A DNA stretch of 62,817 bases. Origin: Candidatus Angelobacter sp. GTDB lineage: Bacteria; Bacteroidota; Bacteroidia; Flavobacteriales; Blattabacteriaceae. The DNA lies in the NCBI GenBank assembly GCA_035643775.1, contig DASQPV010000018.1:1-62817 (forward strand), in the 5' to 3' direction. The notes under the pieces were generated by a model that did not search any database, had not been told where the DNA came from, and saw nothing but the letters and a program-made list of their open reading frames with translations. Positions 17,224-26,440 of this stretch are shown here, one piece after another (within the stretch, counting starts at the first letter, position 1; every line of letters begins with the position of its first letter). The translations under genes were made by a program, and so were the position numbers.

Positions 17224-18363
17224 ATGATCCACCAAAGATTATTCAACGTTTATAATTCTATTCCAATAGAATTAATAAAAGGTTCCGGGTCATACTTATT
17301 TGACCAAAATGGACAAAGGTATTTAGATTTTTATGGTGGACATGCTGTGATTTCAATTGGACACTTACATTCACATTATGTAAAAGCTTTAAAGTACCAA
17401 ATAAATAAAATTACTTTCTATTCAAATTATGTTCACATACCTAATCAGGAAAGATTATCAGAATTACTATGTCAGGTATCTGAATATGAAGATTATAAAC
17501 TTTTTTTATGCAATTCTGGGACTGAATCTATAGAAAATGCTCTTAAAATTGCTTCTTTTCATAACAGAAAAAAAAAGATCTTAGCTTTTAAGGGTTCTTT
17601 TCATGGCAGAACTTGCGGCTCTGCATCTATTACGGATAATACCAAAATTTTAGCCCCATTCAATTCTAAGCATGAAGTCCTTTTTTTAAACTATAAAGAT
17701 TTGTTATCTGTGGAAAAAGAATTAAGAAAAAGGAACGTTTGTGCTCTTATTACTGAAGGAATACAAGGAATCTCCGGAATAATTGATCCGGGCGATTTTT
17801 TTTTACGAGAAGTGCAAAATATGTGCAGCCACTATGAAACCGTTTTCATACTGGATGAAATCCAAAGTGGATATGGCAGAACTGGAGATTTTTTTGCACA
17901 TCAGCGTTCAGGTGTTAAACCTGATCTTATATCTTTAGCTAAAGGTATGGGAAATGGGTTTCCGATTGGTGGAGTGCTAATTCACCCAAAATTTGAAGAA
18001 TTTAATGGAATGTTGGGAAGTACTTTTGGAGGTAATTATTTGGCTTGTGTTGCTGGTATTTCTGTTTTGGAAGTTATTAAAAACGAAAACCTTTTAAAAA
18101 ACGTTAAAATAATAGGAGAAGAATTATTGAAACACTTGCAAGATATTCCTCATATTGAGGAAATAAGAGGACGTGGTTTAATGATAGGATTGCGTTTTAA
18201 TTTTCCTGTTAAAAAATTAATAGAAGTTCTGATAAATCAGGAAAAAGTATTTGTTGGATTTTCTTCTGATCCTTACGTTTTAAGATTATTCCCTCCCCTA
18301 AATATAACAAAAGATCATGTAAAATTATTCATAAAAAAACTGGTCCGTTCTTTGGAATCCTAA
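17224..18363 (+). CDS. argD: Acetylornithine (or succinylornithine) aminotransferase
   Basis: PLP-dependent class III aminotransferase forming N-acyl-ornithine from the semialdehyde and glutamate. Evidence: NSGTESIENALKIA near residue 98 for the PLP phosphate, FKGSFHGRTCGSASIT near 122, ILDEIQSGYGRTG near 210 with the PLP-pyridine Asp, and SLAKGMGNGFPIGG near 240 with the Schiff-base lysine. At 379 aa it is full length. It starts three bases after argC and ends two bases before carA. No sign of decay. Confidence 0.95.
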   Translation: MIHQRLFNVYNSIPIELIKGSGSYLFDQNGQRYLDFYGGHAVISIGHLHSHYVKALKYQINKITFYSNYVHIPNQERLSELLCQVSEYEDYKLFLCNSGTESIENALKIASFHNRKKKILAFKGSFHGRTCGSASITDNTKILAPFNSKHEVLFLNYKDLLSVEKELRKRNVCALITEGIQGISGIIDPGDFFLREVQNMCSHYETVFILDEIQSGYGRTGDFFAHQRSGVKPDLISLAKGMGNGFPIGGVLIHPKFEEFNGMLGSTFGGNYLACVAGISVLEVIKNENLLKNVKIIGEELLKHLQDIPHIEEIRGRGLMIGLRFNFPVKKLIEVLINQEKVFVGFSSDPYVLRLFPPLNITKDHVKLFIKKLVRSLES

Positions 18364-18364
18364 A

Positions 18365-19441
18365 ATGAAAAAAAAAATTGCTTTTCTTCATCTAGAAAAT
18401 GGAGAAAAATATGAAGCATATCATTTTGGTGCACCTATATCATCTTCAGGTGAAGTAGTTTTTAATACTACAATGACTGGATATGTGGAAAGCTTAACAG
18501 ATCCTTCCTATTTTGGTCAAATCTTACTTTTTACCTATCCCGGGATAGGAAACTATGGGGTTCCTATTTCTCCCTTATCCAAAAAATTGATCTCTAGATT
18601 TTATGAATCAAATAAAGTTCATGTTTCAGGTTTGCTTGTTTCAGATTATTACCATTTTAAGGGTAAAATGTTTCAAAATCTATCCAATTGGTTAAAAGAA
18701 TATAAAGTTCCAGGTCTTTATGGATTGGATACGAGATGCTTAACGAAAATACTTAGAAAACGAGGGACTATGCTAGGAAAAATCCTCTGTTTGGAGAAAA
18801 ACATTCCCTTTTTCGATTCCAGCAAAGAAAATGAGAAGATATCCATTAAAGAAAAAATTATTTATGGAAATGGTCGATACAAAATATTACTGATTGATTG
18901 TGGAGTAAAAAACAACATTCTACGATGTTTGCTTCGACGAAATTGTTCAATTATTCGTGTACCTTGTAATTATGATTTTACTAAGGAAAAAGATTTTGAC
19001 GGAATCTTTCTTTCCAATGGACCAGGAAATCCTAAGGTATACAAAGAAACTATTCTACATCTTAGAAAAGCATTAAAATGGAATAAGCCTATTTTTGGCC
19101 TTTGTCTAGGTAATCAACTACTTGGCGTAGCCGCCGGCTCTGTAACGAGAAAACTTAAATATGGTCATAGAAGCTACAATCAACCAGTAATAATGAGTTC
19201 TACCAATAAAGCATACATTACATCACAAAACCATAGTTATGTGATTGATTCCAAAATTATTCCTGATCAATGGAAAATATTCTTCAAAAATCTAAATGAT
19301 CAAAGTTGCGAGGGTATAATACATAAAAAAAAACCATTTTTTTCTGTGCAATTCCATCCAGAAGCTTTTGGAGGTACAAATGATACTGAATTTTTGTTTG
19401 ATTATTTTTTTGATCTAATTAAAAGATCCAATGAAAATTAA
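18365..19441 (+). CDS. carA: Carbamoyl-phosphate synthase small subunit (glutaminase)
   Basis: Hydrolyses glutamine and channels ammonia to CarB for carbamoyl phosphate synthesis. The N-terminal domain shows VVFNTTMTGYVESLTDPSY near residue 32. The class I amidotransferase domain shows LSNGPGNP near 218, the nucleophile Cys in PIFGLCLGNQLLG near 245, and the His-Glu pair in VQFHPEAFGG near 333-335. At 358 aa it is of normal size. It lies between argD and carB, overlapping carB by 11 bases. Its place within the arg operon indicates that carbamoyl phosphate here serves mainly arginine synthesis. Confidence 0.97.
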   Translation: MKKKIAFLHLENGEKYEAYHFGAPISSSGEVVFNTTMTGYVESLTDPSYFGQILLFTYPGIGNYGVPISPLSKKLISRFYESNKVHVSGLLVSDYYHFKGKMFQNLSNWLKEYKVPGLYGLDTRCLTKILRKRGTMLGKILCLEKNIPFFDSSKENEKISIKEKIIYGNGRYKILLIDCGVKNNILRCLLRRNCSIIRVPCNYDFTKEKDFDGIFLSNGPGNPKVYKETILHLRKALKWNKPIFGLCLGNQLLGVAAGSVTRKLKYGHRSYNQPVIMSSTNKAYITSQNHSYVIDSKIIPDQWKIFFKNLNDQSCEGIIHKKKPFFSVQFHPEAFGGTNDTEFLFDYFFDLIKRSNEN

Positions 19442-22400
19442 GAAAGTTCTTCTAATAGGTTCAGGTGCATTGAAAATTGGAGAAGCTGGTGAATTTGATT
19501 ACTCTGGAACTCAAGCATTAAAAGCCATTAGAGAGGAAGGTATTTTTACCGTCCTAATTAATCCTAATGTAGCAACAGTCCAAACTTCTGAAGGAATAGC
19601 TGATAAAGTTTATCTTTTGCCTCTAAATGCTTATTTTGTAGAACAGGTTATACAAAAAGAAACCCTTGATGGTTTAATATTGTCGTTTGGTGGTCAAACT
19701 GCCCTGAGTTGTGGAATAGAACTCTATAAAAAAGGAATTATTGAAAAATATAAACTAAAAGTATTAGGAACTCCAATTAAGTCTATTGTTAGAAGTGAAG
19801 ATCGTGCACTCTTTCGTAAAGAGCTCCAAACTCTTGGAATAAAAAATGCAAGAAGTGTTTCAGCTGATTCTATTGAAAAAGCTTTGAAAAAAGCTGAAGA
19901 AGTTGGATTTCCAGTGATAGTTCGTTCTTCTTATGTTTTGGGCGGCTTAGGAAGTGGATTTGCGTATGATATGGATGAACTAAAATTTATAGCTGGAAAA
20001 GCTTTTTCGTATACGAATAAAATTATTATTGAAGAATCTCTTAAAGGATGGAAAGAAATAGAATATGAAGTTATTCGTGATCGTTTCGATAATTGTATTG
20101 CTGTTTGCAATATGGAAAATATTGATCCAATTGGTATTCACACTGGAGAAAGCATTGTTGTAGCGCCTTCTCAAACTTTGAGTAATTCCGAATATTATCA
20201 TCTAAGAGAGATTTCTATTCGAATTATTCGTCATTTTGGTATCATTGGAGAGTGTAATGTCCAGTTTGCTTTATCTCCAAATTCTGGAGATTACCGCGTC
20301 ATTGAAATTAATGCACGTCTTTCTCGCTCGAGTGCACTTGCCTCTAAAGCAACTGCTTATCCATTAGCTTTTATAGCTGCTAAACTTGCATTAGGTTATG
20401 GATTACATCAGCTTAATAACGTAGTTACTGGAATTACTTCCGCTTTTTTTGAACCAGCTTTAGATTATATAGTTTGTAAATTTCCACGTTGGGACCTTAA
20501 AAAATTTGATGGTGTTGACCAAAAAATTGGGAGCAGCATGAAAAGTGTTGGAGAGGTAATGTCTCTAGGTGGATCTTTTGAAGAGGCTTTCCAAAAAGGA
20601 CTTCGGATGCTTGATCTAGGCCTCCTAGGTTTTATAAATACGAAAAAGCTTTTTTTAACCACCCATGAAATGATTGAGGAAATGCTGAAAAACCCAACAG
20701 ATAAACGTATTCAAGTAATAGAATCAGCTTTTTATGCTGGATTTACTATTGAGGAAATTCATCATATTACAAGGATAAATCCTTGGTTCTTGAAAAAAAT
20801 AGAAAGTTTGTTTCAAACAAAAAATAATTTGATTTATTATGGAAATTGGTCTAAAATTCCATATAAATCTTTAATAGAATCTAAAAAGCAAGGATTTTCA
20901 GATGAACAGATTGCAAGTTTTTTTGTTTCGGAAGAAGAAATCCAGAGAGTATCAAAATATATCAGAAAAAATAGAAAATCTCTATCAATTATTCCTTTTA
21001 TACGCAGAGTTGATACATTGGCTGCAGAGTATCCTGCAAATACGAATTACCTTTATCTAAGCTATCACGCATCAGAACATGATGTAGATTTCAATAGAAA
21101 ATCCATACTCATTTTAGGATCAGGTGTATATCGCATTGGGAGCAGCGTGGAATTTGATTGGTGTAGTGTAAAAACCCTAGAAACTATTAAAGAAATAGGA
21201 TTTCAATCTTTGATGATTAACTATAATCCAGAAACAGTTAGTACGGATTTTGATAAATGTGATAGGCTTTATTTTGAAGAGCTTAGTATTGAACGTATTT
21301 TAGATATTCTAGAACTAGAAAAACCTTTAGGAATAATAGTATCTATGGGAGGACAAATTCCCAATAATTTAGCTTTAAAACTCTATAAAAGCGGTATTCC
21401 TGTATTAGGTACTTCTCCTATTTCTATTGATAAGGTGGAAAACAGACATATTTTTTCTAAGTCTTTAGATAATCTAGGAATTAGTCAACCTCTTTGGCAA
21501 GAATTCTCTGATTTTTCTTATGCTAAAGATTTTACTAAAAAAGTTGGATTTCCAGTGATAGTTCGTCCTTCTTATGTTCTATCTGGTGCATCAATGCAAG
21601 TAGTTTACAATTCTGATTATTTTAATTTTTATCTTAAAAAATCTGGAAAAATAACTCCAGAACAAACTATCGTTTTAAGCAAATTTATTGAGAATGCTAA
21701 AGAAATTGAATTTGACGCAGTTGCTGCTTTTGGAAAAATTTTTTTTTATGCAATTTCTGAACATGTGGAATTTGCTGGAATCCATTCAGGTGATGCTACT
21801 TTAATTTATCCACCAAAAAATATTGGGTTCTCTTCTATAAAAAAAATAGAAAGACTATCTAAAAAAATTGCTAAACATTTTAATATTTCTGGTCCTTTTA
21901 ATATCCAATTTTTACTTAAAGATGATCATATTCAAGTAATAGAGTGTAATTTAAGGGCATCGAGAAGCTTCCCTTTCGTTTCAAAAGTTTCGAATATTAA
22001 CATTATCGATTTCGCAACAAAGGCTATTTTTGGTAAAAAACTTTTTTGGAAAAATAAAAATTTAAATATGAGTTTTTTTGGGGTGAAAGCTTCTCAATTT
22101 TCTTTTTCTCGCCTACATGGATCTGATCCCATTCTCGGAGTTGAGATGACTTCTACTGGAGAAGTAGCAAGTCTTGGTATAAGCTTAGAAGAAGCTTTAA
22201 TGAAAGCGATGTTATCAATCGGATACCGAATTACTGAAAAAAACATTTTCATTTCAGAAAATGCCTTATTTTTCGAAATTGAAGCATTAAAAAACTATGT
22301 TCTATTTGCTACATGGAAGTCTTGGAATTTTTTGTATAATCAAGGTATAAAATCCATTTTTTTACATGGGTCGAAAGAGATTATGAAAGTAGAAAAACTG

Positions 22401-22634
22401 GATATTGTTATTAACGTTTCTAAAAAATTAAGAAATTTAGATGATGATTATGTCATTCGTAGGGCTGCAATAGACTTAAACATTCCCTTAATTACTGATT
22501 GCTGTTTAGCAAAAACTTTTATAAATGCTTTTTGCAAACTATCGATAGAGGATCTTTATCCAGTATCTTTAGATACTTACAATGAACCAATTTCTAAGTC
22601 TAGAAGATGTAGAGGATTTATGGATACTCATTGA
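19431..22634 (+). CDS. carB: Carbamoyl-phosphate synthase large subunit
   Basis: Makes carbamoyl phosphate from bicarbonate, ammonia and two ATP. The 1067-aa chain has the family's internal duplication: a first ATP-grasp half beginning IGSGALKIGEAGEFDYSG and a second beginning LGSGVYRIGSSVEFDW near residue 563, each with VGFPVIVR-S/P-SYVL, and ending with a methylglyoxal-synthase-like allosteric domain. The two VGFPVIVR segments are unusually alike at DNA level (37 of 38 bases, 19900 and 21541). The C-terminal tail runs 53 bases into argF', a long overlap. No pyrimidine genes are seen nearby. Confidence 0.97.
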   Translation: MKIKKVLLIGSGALKIGEAGEFDYSGTQALKAIREEGIFTVLINPNVATVQTSEGIADKVYLLPLNAYFVEQVIQKETLDGLILSFGGQTALSCGIELYKKGIIEKYKLKVLGTPIKSIVRSEDRALFRKELQTLGIKNARSVSADSIEKALKKAEEVGFPVIVRSSYVLGGLGSGFAYDMDELKFIAGKAFSYTNKIIIEESLKGWKEIEYEVIRDRFDNCIAVCNMENIDPIGIHTGESIVVAPSQTLSNSEYYHLREISIRIIRHFGIIGECNVQFALSPNSGDYRVIEINARLSRSSALASKATAYPLAFIAAKLALGYGLHQLNNVVTGITSAFFEPALDYIVCKFPRWDLKKFDGVDQKIGSSMKSVGEVMSLGGSFEEAFQKGLRMLDLGLLGFINTKKLFLTTHEMIEEMLKNPTDKRIQVIESAFYAGFTIEEIHHITRINPWFLKKIESLFQTKNNLIYYGNWSKIPYKSLIESKKQGFSDEQIASFFVSEEEIQRVSKYIRKNRKSLSIIPFIRRVDTLAAEYPANTNYLYLSYHASEHDVDFNRKSILILGSGVYRIGSSVEFDWCSVKTLETIKEIGFQSLMINYNPETVSTDFDKCDRLYFEELSIERILDILELEKPLGIIVSMGGQIPNNLALKLYKSGIPVLGTSPISIDKVENRHIFSKSLDNLGISQPLWQEFSDFSYAKDFTKKVGFPVIVRPSYVLSGASMQVVYNSDYFNFYLKKSGKITPEQTIVLSKFIENAKEIEFDAVAAFGKIFFYAISEHVEFAGIHSGDATLIYPPKNIGFSSIKKIERLSKKIAKHFNISGPFNIQFLLKDDHIQVIECNLRASRSFPFVSKVSNINIIDFATKAIFGKKLFWKNKNLNMSFFGVKASQFSFSRLHGSDPILGVEMTSTGEVASLGISLEEALMKAMLSIGYRITEKNIFISENALFFEIEALKNYVLFATWKSWNFLYNQGIKSIFLHGSKEIMKVEKLDIVINVSKKLRNLDDDYVIRRAAIDLNIPLITDCCLAKTFINAFCKLSIEDLYPVSLDTYNEPISKSRRCRGFMDTH

Positions 22635-23577
22635 AAAGGTTAAGTATTTCAAAAAAAATCCTTATTCTTTCCAAAAAATGGGAGAAAATAAAGCTATTGG
22701 TTTAGTTTTTTTTAATCCAAGCTTACGTACTCGTTTAAGTAGTCAAAAGGCCGCTTTTAATTTAGGAGCCAATATTTGGATCTTAAATGCAGATAATGAT
22801 TCTTGGAAAATTGAAATTAATGATGGAACTGTTATGGAAACAAGTCAAGAACACATTAAAGAAGCTATCTATGTAATGAGTCTTTATTGTGATATTTTAG
22901 CAGTACGCACTTTTCCAAAATTTTTAGATAGATATTATGATTCCCAAGAACTTTTTTTCAAAAAAATAAAAAATTATTCTAGAGTGCCTGTAGTTAGTCT
23001 AGAGAGTGCAACTTTACATCCTCTGCAATCCTTAGCTGATGTAATTACCATTGAAGAATTCCGTCCACCGAAAAAAAAAAGGATTAAGGTTGTATTAAGT
23101 TGGGCTCCACATGTAAGAGTTTTACCTCATTCTGTCCCTAATTCTTTTTTGCAATGGGTTTCGCAACTTTCGGAAGTTGATTTAGTTATTACTCATCCAA
23201 AAGAGTATGAACTAGATAAACGTTTTAGTCAAATGGCAAAAATAACTTATGACCAAAAGGAAGCTTTTGAAGGAGCTGATTTTATTTATGCAAAAAATTG
23301 GAGCAGCTATTTATCATACGGAAAAATACTTTCTCAAGATCCTAATTGGAGAATTACAAAAGAAAAAATGAGTTTAACAAATAACGGTAAGTTTATGCAT
23401 TGTCTTCCAGTCCGAAGAGGAATAGTAGTGGAAGATTCTGTACTAGATGGAAAAAATTCTCTTGTTTTTCAACAAGCTGAAAACAGAATGTTTTCTACAC
23501 AAACAGTTTTCATTGAAATTTTAAAAAAAATATTAAGTGATTCATTTAATAAAAATAGGAGGAAATATTATCGATAA
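22582..23577 (+). CDS. argF': N-acyl-L-ornithine carbamoyltransferase (ArgF')
   Basis: Carbamoylates N-acetyl- or N-succinyl-ornithine rather than free ornithine, the route used by Bacteroidetes and Xanthomonads. The carbamoyl-phosphate loop VFFNPSLRTRLSSQKAAFNLG (near residue 43) is the version typical of acyl-ornithine transcarbamylases; ordinary OTCases have STRTR. HPLQSLADV near 141, and HCLPVRRGIVVEDSVLDG near 275 with its HCLP motif, complete the active site. At 331 aa it is of normal length. Start chosen because NQFLSLEDVEDL aligns with family N-termini, even though it lies 53 bases inside carB. Acetyl versus succinyl specificity is undecided. Confidence 0.92.
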   Translation: MNQFLSLEDVEDLWILIEKVKYFKKNPYSFQKMGENKAIGLVFFNPSLRTRLSSQKAAFNLGANIWILNADNDSWKIEINDGTVMETSQEHIKEAIYVMSLYCDILAVRTFPKFLDRYYDSQELFFKKIKNYSRVPVVSLESATLHPLQSLADVITIEEFRPPKKKRIKVVLSWAPHVRVLPHSVPNSFLQWVSQLSEVDLVITHPKEYELDKRFSQMAKITYDQKEAFEGADFIYAKNWSSYLSYGKILSQDPNWRITKEKMSLTNNGKFMHCLPVRRGIVVEDSVLDGKNSLVFQQAENRMFSTQTVFIEILKKILSDSFNKNRRKYYR

Positions 23578-24331
23578 TGTAGATATGTTAAAGGATTCTT
23601 TAACAGCTTTTCATCATCTTGAAGGAGGAAAAATATTAATTCATGGAGGTGGAAAAATTTCCGGAAAAGTTTCTGAAATATTAGGCGTTTCTTCTTATTT
23701 CTTTAATGGAAGACGAATTACGGACGATATTACACTTGACATAGTAACTATGACATATGCTGGACTTATTAATAAAAAAATAGTGTGTTTTTTACAATCT
23801 TTAGGTTGTCCTGCGTTAGGCCTTTCTGGAGCAGATGGAAATTTTATTAAAACTTTTAGACCTTCTTTCAAGGAAAGAAATTATGGTAATGTAGGAAATT
23901 TAAGGAAAAAAAGTTTAAACCTTCCTTTTCTAAATTTTCTTCTTGAAAAGGGATTTATTCCTGTAATGTGTTCAATTACCCATGATGGGAATGGTGGTTT
24001 GCTTAATACTAACGCGGACAATATTGCAGCAAATGTGGCTGAATCTCTAATTCAGCATCATAAGGTTAGTTTACACTATGTATTTGAAAAAAAAGGTGTT
24101 TTACTTGATCTAAAAAATGATAATTCATTTATCCATAAAATGGATGAAAAGACCTTCCAAGAATTGAAAAAAAAGAAAGTAATTGCAGATGGAATGATCA
24201 CTAAATTAGAAAGTGCTTTTTTAGCTTTAAAAGCTGGAGTTACTCTAGTAAAAATAGGTCTTTTTATAGAGAAAAAAAAATATGGAACAATTTTAACACT
24301 AACAAAAAGAAAAATATGGCAAAAGAAATAA
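23537..24331 (+). CDS. argB: N-acetylglutamate (or N-succinylglutamate) kinase
   Basis: Phosphorylates the gamma-carboxylate of acyl-glutamate, second step of arginine synthesis. Amino-acid kinase fold with the catalytic lysine in LIKIGGNII at residue 6, glycine-rich ILIHGGGKIS near 33, the arginine in FNGRRITDD near 58, NTNADNIAANVAESL near 155 and the second lysine in VIADGMITKLESA near 217. Translation must begin at GTG 23537, 41 bases inside argF', because the next Met follows the catalytic lysine. At 264 aa it is normal and lacks the extended regulatory N-helix of arginine-sensitive kinases. It overlaps trxA by 16 bases. Confidence 0.94.
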   Translation: MIHLIKIGGNIIDNVDMLKDSLTAFHHLEGGKILIHGGGKISGKVSEILGVSSYFFNGRRITDDITLDIVTMTYAGLINKKIVCFLQSLGCPALGLSGADGNFIKTFRPSFKERNYGNVGNLRKKSLNLPFLNFLLEKGFIPVMCSITHDGNGGLLNTNADNIAANVAESLIQHHKVSLHYVFEKKGVLLDLKNDNSFIHKMDEKTFQELKKKKVIADGMITKLESAFLALKAGVTLVKIGLFIEKKKYGTILTLTKRKIWQKK

Positions 24332-24639
24332 ATTTAAAAAAAGTTGTTTTACAATCTAAAACTCCTGTTTTAGTAGATTTTTGGGCACCTTGGTGTGGAC
24401 CTTGTCTGGCTCTCTCTGCCGATATAGACGAATTAGCAGAAAAATATAAAGGAAAAGCTTTTATTGTAAAAGTTAATGTGGAGAAACATCCTGAAATTGC
24501 TTCCGAATATAATATACGAAGTATCCCTACTCTAGTTTTTTTTAAAGGGGGAAAAGAAAAATATAGACATATTGGATATGCAAAAAAAAGTATTCTGGAA
24601 TCTAAATTAGAAAATGTTTTTGAAGAAGATTTTTTTTAA
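24316..24639 (+). CDS. trxA: Thioredoxin
   Basis: Small disulfide reductant, 107 aa. The active site WAPWCGPC lies near residues 24-31, followed by the family features VNVEKHPEIASEYNIRSIPTLVFFKGG with the conserved cis-Pro in SIPT. Cytosolic, without a signal peptide. It overlaps the end of argB by 16 bases, so it is carried as the last gene of the arginine operon; this neighbour choice looks like chance compaction rather than function. tRNA-Asp follows 11 bases later. Confidence 0.96.
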   Translation: MAKEINLKKVVLQSKTPVLVDFWAPWCGPCLALSADIDELAEKYKGKAFIVKVNVEKHPEIASEYNIRSIPTLVFFKGGKEKYRHIGYAKKSILESKLENVFEEDFF

Positions 24640-24650
24640 AGATTATTTTA

Positions 24651-24724
24651 GGTCTGATAGTTCAGTTGGTTAGAATACGCGCTTGTCACGCGTGAGGTCA
24701 CGGGTTCGACCCCCGTTCAGACCG
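24651..24724 (+). tRNA. tRNA-Asp (anticodon GTC)
   Basis: Acceptor GGTCTGA pairs with TCAGACC, discriminator G. The anticodon stem CGCGC/GCGTG surrounds loop TTGTCAC, giving anticodon GTC, and the T-arm is ACGGG-TTCGACC-CCCGT. CCA is not encoded. It faces tRNA-Leu on the other strand with 20 bases between them. Confidence 0.96.
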
Positions 24725-24744
24725 CTACGCAAAGCTTTCCAGGG

Positions 24745-24830
24745 TACCTATGGCGGGAATCGAACCCGCATAACCAATAAAGGTTTCCAGATTTTGAGTC
24801 TAGCGTGTCTGCCAATTCCACCACACAGGC
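24745..24830 (-). tRNA. tRNA-Leu (anticodon CAA)
   Basis: An 86-base class II tRNA with a long variable arm. Acceptor GCCTGTG/CATAGGT (G1.U72 and one internal G.U), anticodon stem CTAGA/TCTGG around loop CTCAAAA, T-arm GCGGG-TTCGATT-CCCGC, discriminator A. Anticodon CAA reads UUG. Confidence 0.94.
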
Positions 24831-24868
24831 ATTAAATAAAATATAATAAAAGATAAATCATAAATCAA

Positions 24869-26395
24869 ATGAGTATGAAAAAAGTAAGGGTACGCTTCGC
24901 CCCTAGTCCAACTGGACCTTTACACTTAGGTAGTATTAGAACAGCTCTGTATAACTACCTGTTTGCTAGAAAAAACCAAGGAAGTTTCGTTTTGCGAATA
25001 GAGGATACAGATACGGAAAGATTAGTTTCAGAATCTGAATCATACATATCTCAGGTTCTTGAATGGTGTGGAATAATACCTGATGAAAGTCCATTTTTTG
25101 GAGGAAACTATGGTCCGTATAGACAATCAGAGAGGAAATATATTTACATTTCTCATGTAACCCAACTTCTAAAAAAAGGTTTTGCTTACTATGCTTTTGA
25201 TACCAATCAATCTCTTGATAGAATTAGAAATGAATTTCAAAATAATGGAGAAAAATTTATTTACAATTCTAGAATTAGAGAAAAAATGGAAAATTCCCTT
25301 TCACTACCATCCAAGGAAGTGCATCGTAGATTAGAAAAGCCTTATGTAGTAAGGTTTAAAAACCCTTTCAAAAACGAATGTTTGGAAATATATGATGAAG
25401 TACGAGGAAAGATTCATATAAACACATCTACCCTAGATGATAAAATTCTTCTTAAATCAGATGGAATGCCTACCTATCATTTGGCTAATATTATTGATGA
25501 TCATTTAATGCATATATCCCATGTTATCAGGGGAGAAGAATGGTTGCCCTCAATAGGATTTCATTGTCTTTTATATAGATCATTTGGATGGGAAATTCCA
25601 AAATTTGTTCATTTACCATTGATTTTAAATCCAAGAGGAAAAGGAAAGCTAAGTAAACGAGATAAAGGAAAATTAGAACTTCCGATATTTCCTATTCAAT
25701 GGAAAGACCCTGAAACTGGTATAGTTATACGTGGATATAGAGAATATGGTTATTTTCCAGAAGCTGTCATAAATATGCTTGCTTTTTTAGGATGGAATCC
25801 TGGAGGAGTGGAAGAATTTTTTCTAATGAATGACTTAGTCAGAAAATTTTCACTGGAAAAAGTTGGAAAATCCAGTGTCTATCTCAGTATAGAAAAAGCT
25901 AGATGGTTCAATCACCAACATCTGCAAAAAAAAACACTTGACGAAATAAGTGCTCTTTTTCGAAAAGATCTTGAAAAACATCATATAAAATATGATGAAA
26001 ATTATATACGAAAGGTTATAGAATCTGTAAGAAAAAGAGTTTGTTTTATTCATGAACTTTGGGAACAATCATCGTATTTTTTCATATACCCTAAAAACTA
26101 TGATAAATGTTATCTCCAAAAAATTAGATCAAGCAGATTCTGCTTTATCTTAAAAGATTTAAAAAAACTCTTGGAATCTGTAGAAGATTTTAAAGAATCT
26201 TCTTTAAAGATAAAAATAAAGGATTTTTCTAAAAAACATAACATAAGTTCTGTTTTTTTTCAAAAAAATTTGAGACTTGCTTTAGTCGGAAGTTTGCAAG
26301 GAGTGGGCATTTTTTTCCTAATGGAAATTATAGGAAAGAGAGAAACACTAAGTAGAGTAGAGTGTTTTTATAGAGCATTACATGATAGTGTTTAA
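24869..26395 (+). CDS. gltX: Glutamyl-tRNA synthetase
   Basis: Class I synthetase charging tRNA-Glu. The HIGH box is in FAPSPTGPLHLGSIRTALYN split over residues 10-29, followed by the LRIEDTDTERL signature of GluRS and the KMSKS loop in GKLSKRDKG near 258. The C-terminal anticodon-binding alpha-helical cage follows. At 508 aa it is normal. No GlnRS is in the window; whether this enzyme also misacylates tRNA-Gln (38033) depends on GatCAB elsewhere. It begins 38 bases after tRNA-Leu on the opposite strand. Confidence 0.96.
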   Translation: MSMKKVRVRFAPSPTGPLHLGSIRTALYNYLFARKNQGSFVLRIEDTDTERLVSESESYISQVLEWCGIIPDESPFFGGNYGPYRQSERKYIYISHVTQLLKKGFAYYAFDTNQSLDRIRNEFQNNGEKFIYNSRIREKMENSLSLPSKEVHRRLEKPYVVRFKNPFKNECLEIYDEVRGKIHINTSTLDDKILLKSDGMPTYHLANIIDDHLMHISHVIRGEEWLPSIGFHCLLYRSFGWEIPKFVHLPLILNPRGKGKLSKRDKGKLELPIFPIQWKDPETGIVIRGYREYGYFPEAVINMLAFLGWNPGGVEEFFLMNDLVRKFSLEKVGKSSVYLSIEKARWFNHQHLQKKTLDEISALFRKDLEKHHIKYDENYIRKVIESVRKRVCFIHELWEQSSYFFIYPKNYDKCYLQKIRSSRFCFILKDLKKLLESVEDFKESSLKIKIKDFSKKHNISSVFFQKNLRLALVGSLQGVGIFFLMEIIGKRETLSRVECFYRALHDSV

Positions 26396-26440
26396 TTTAA
26401 TTTTTTTCTGTTCATCTAGAGATAAAATTTCTCCAAAATT

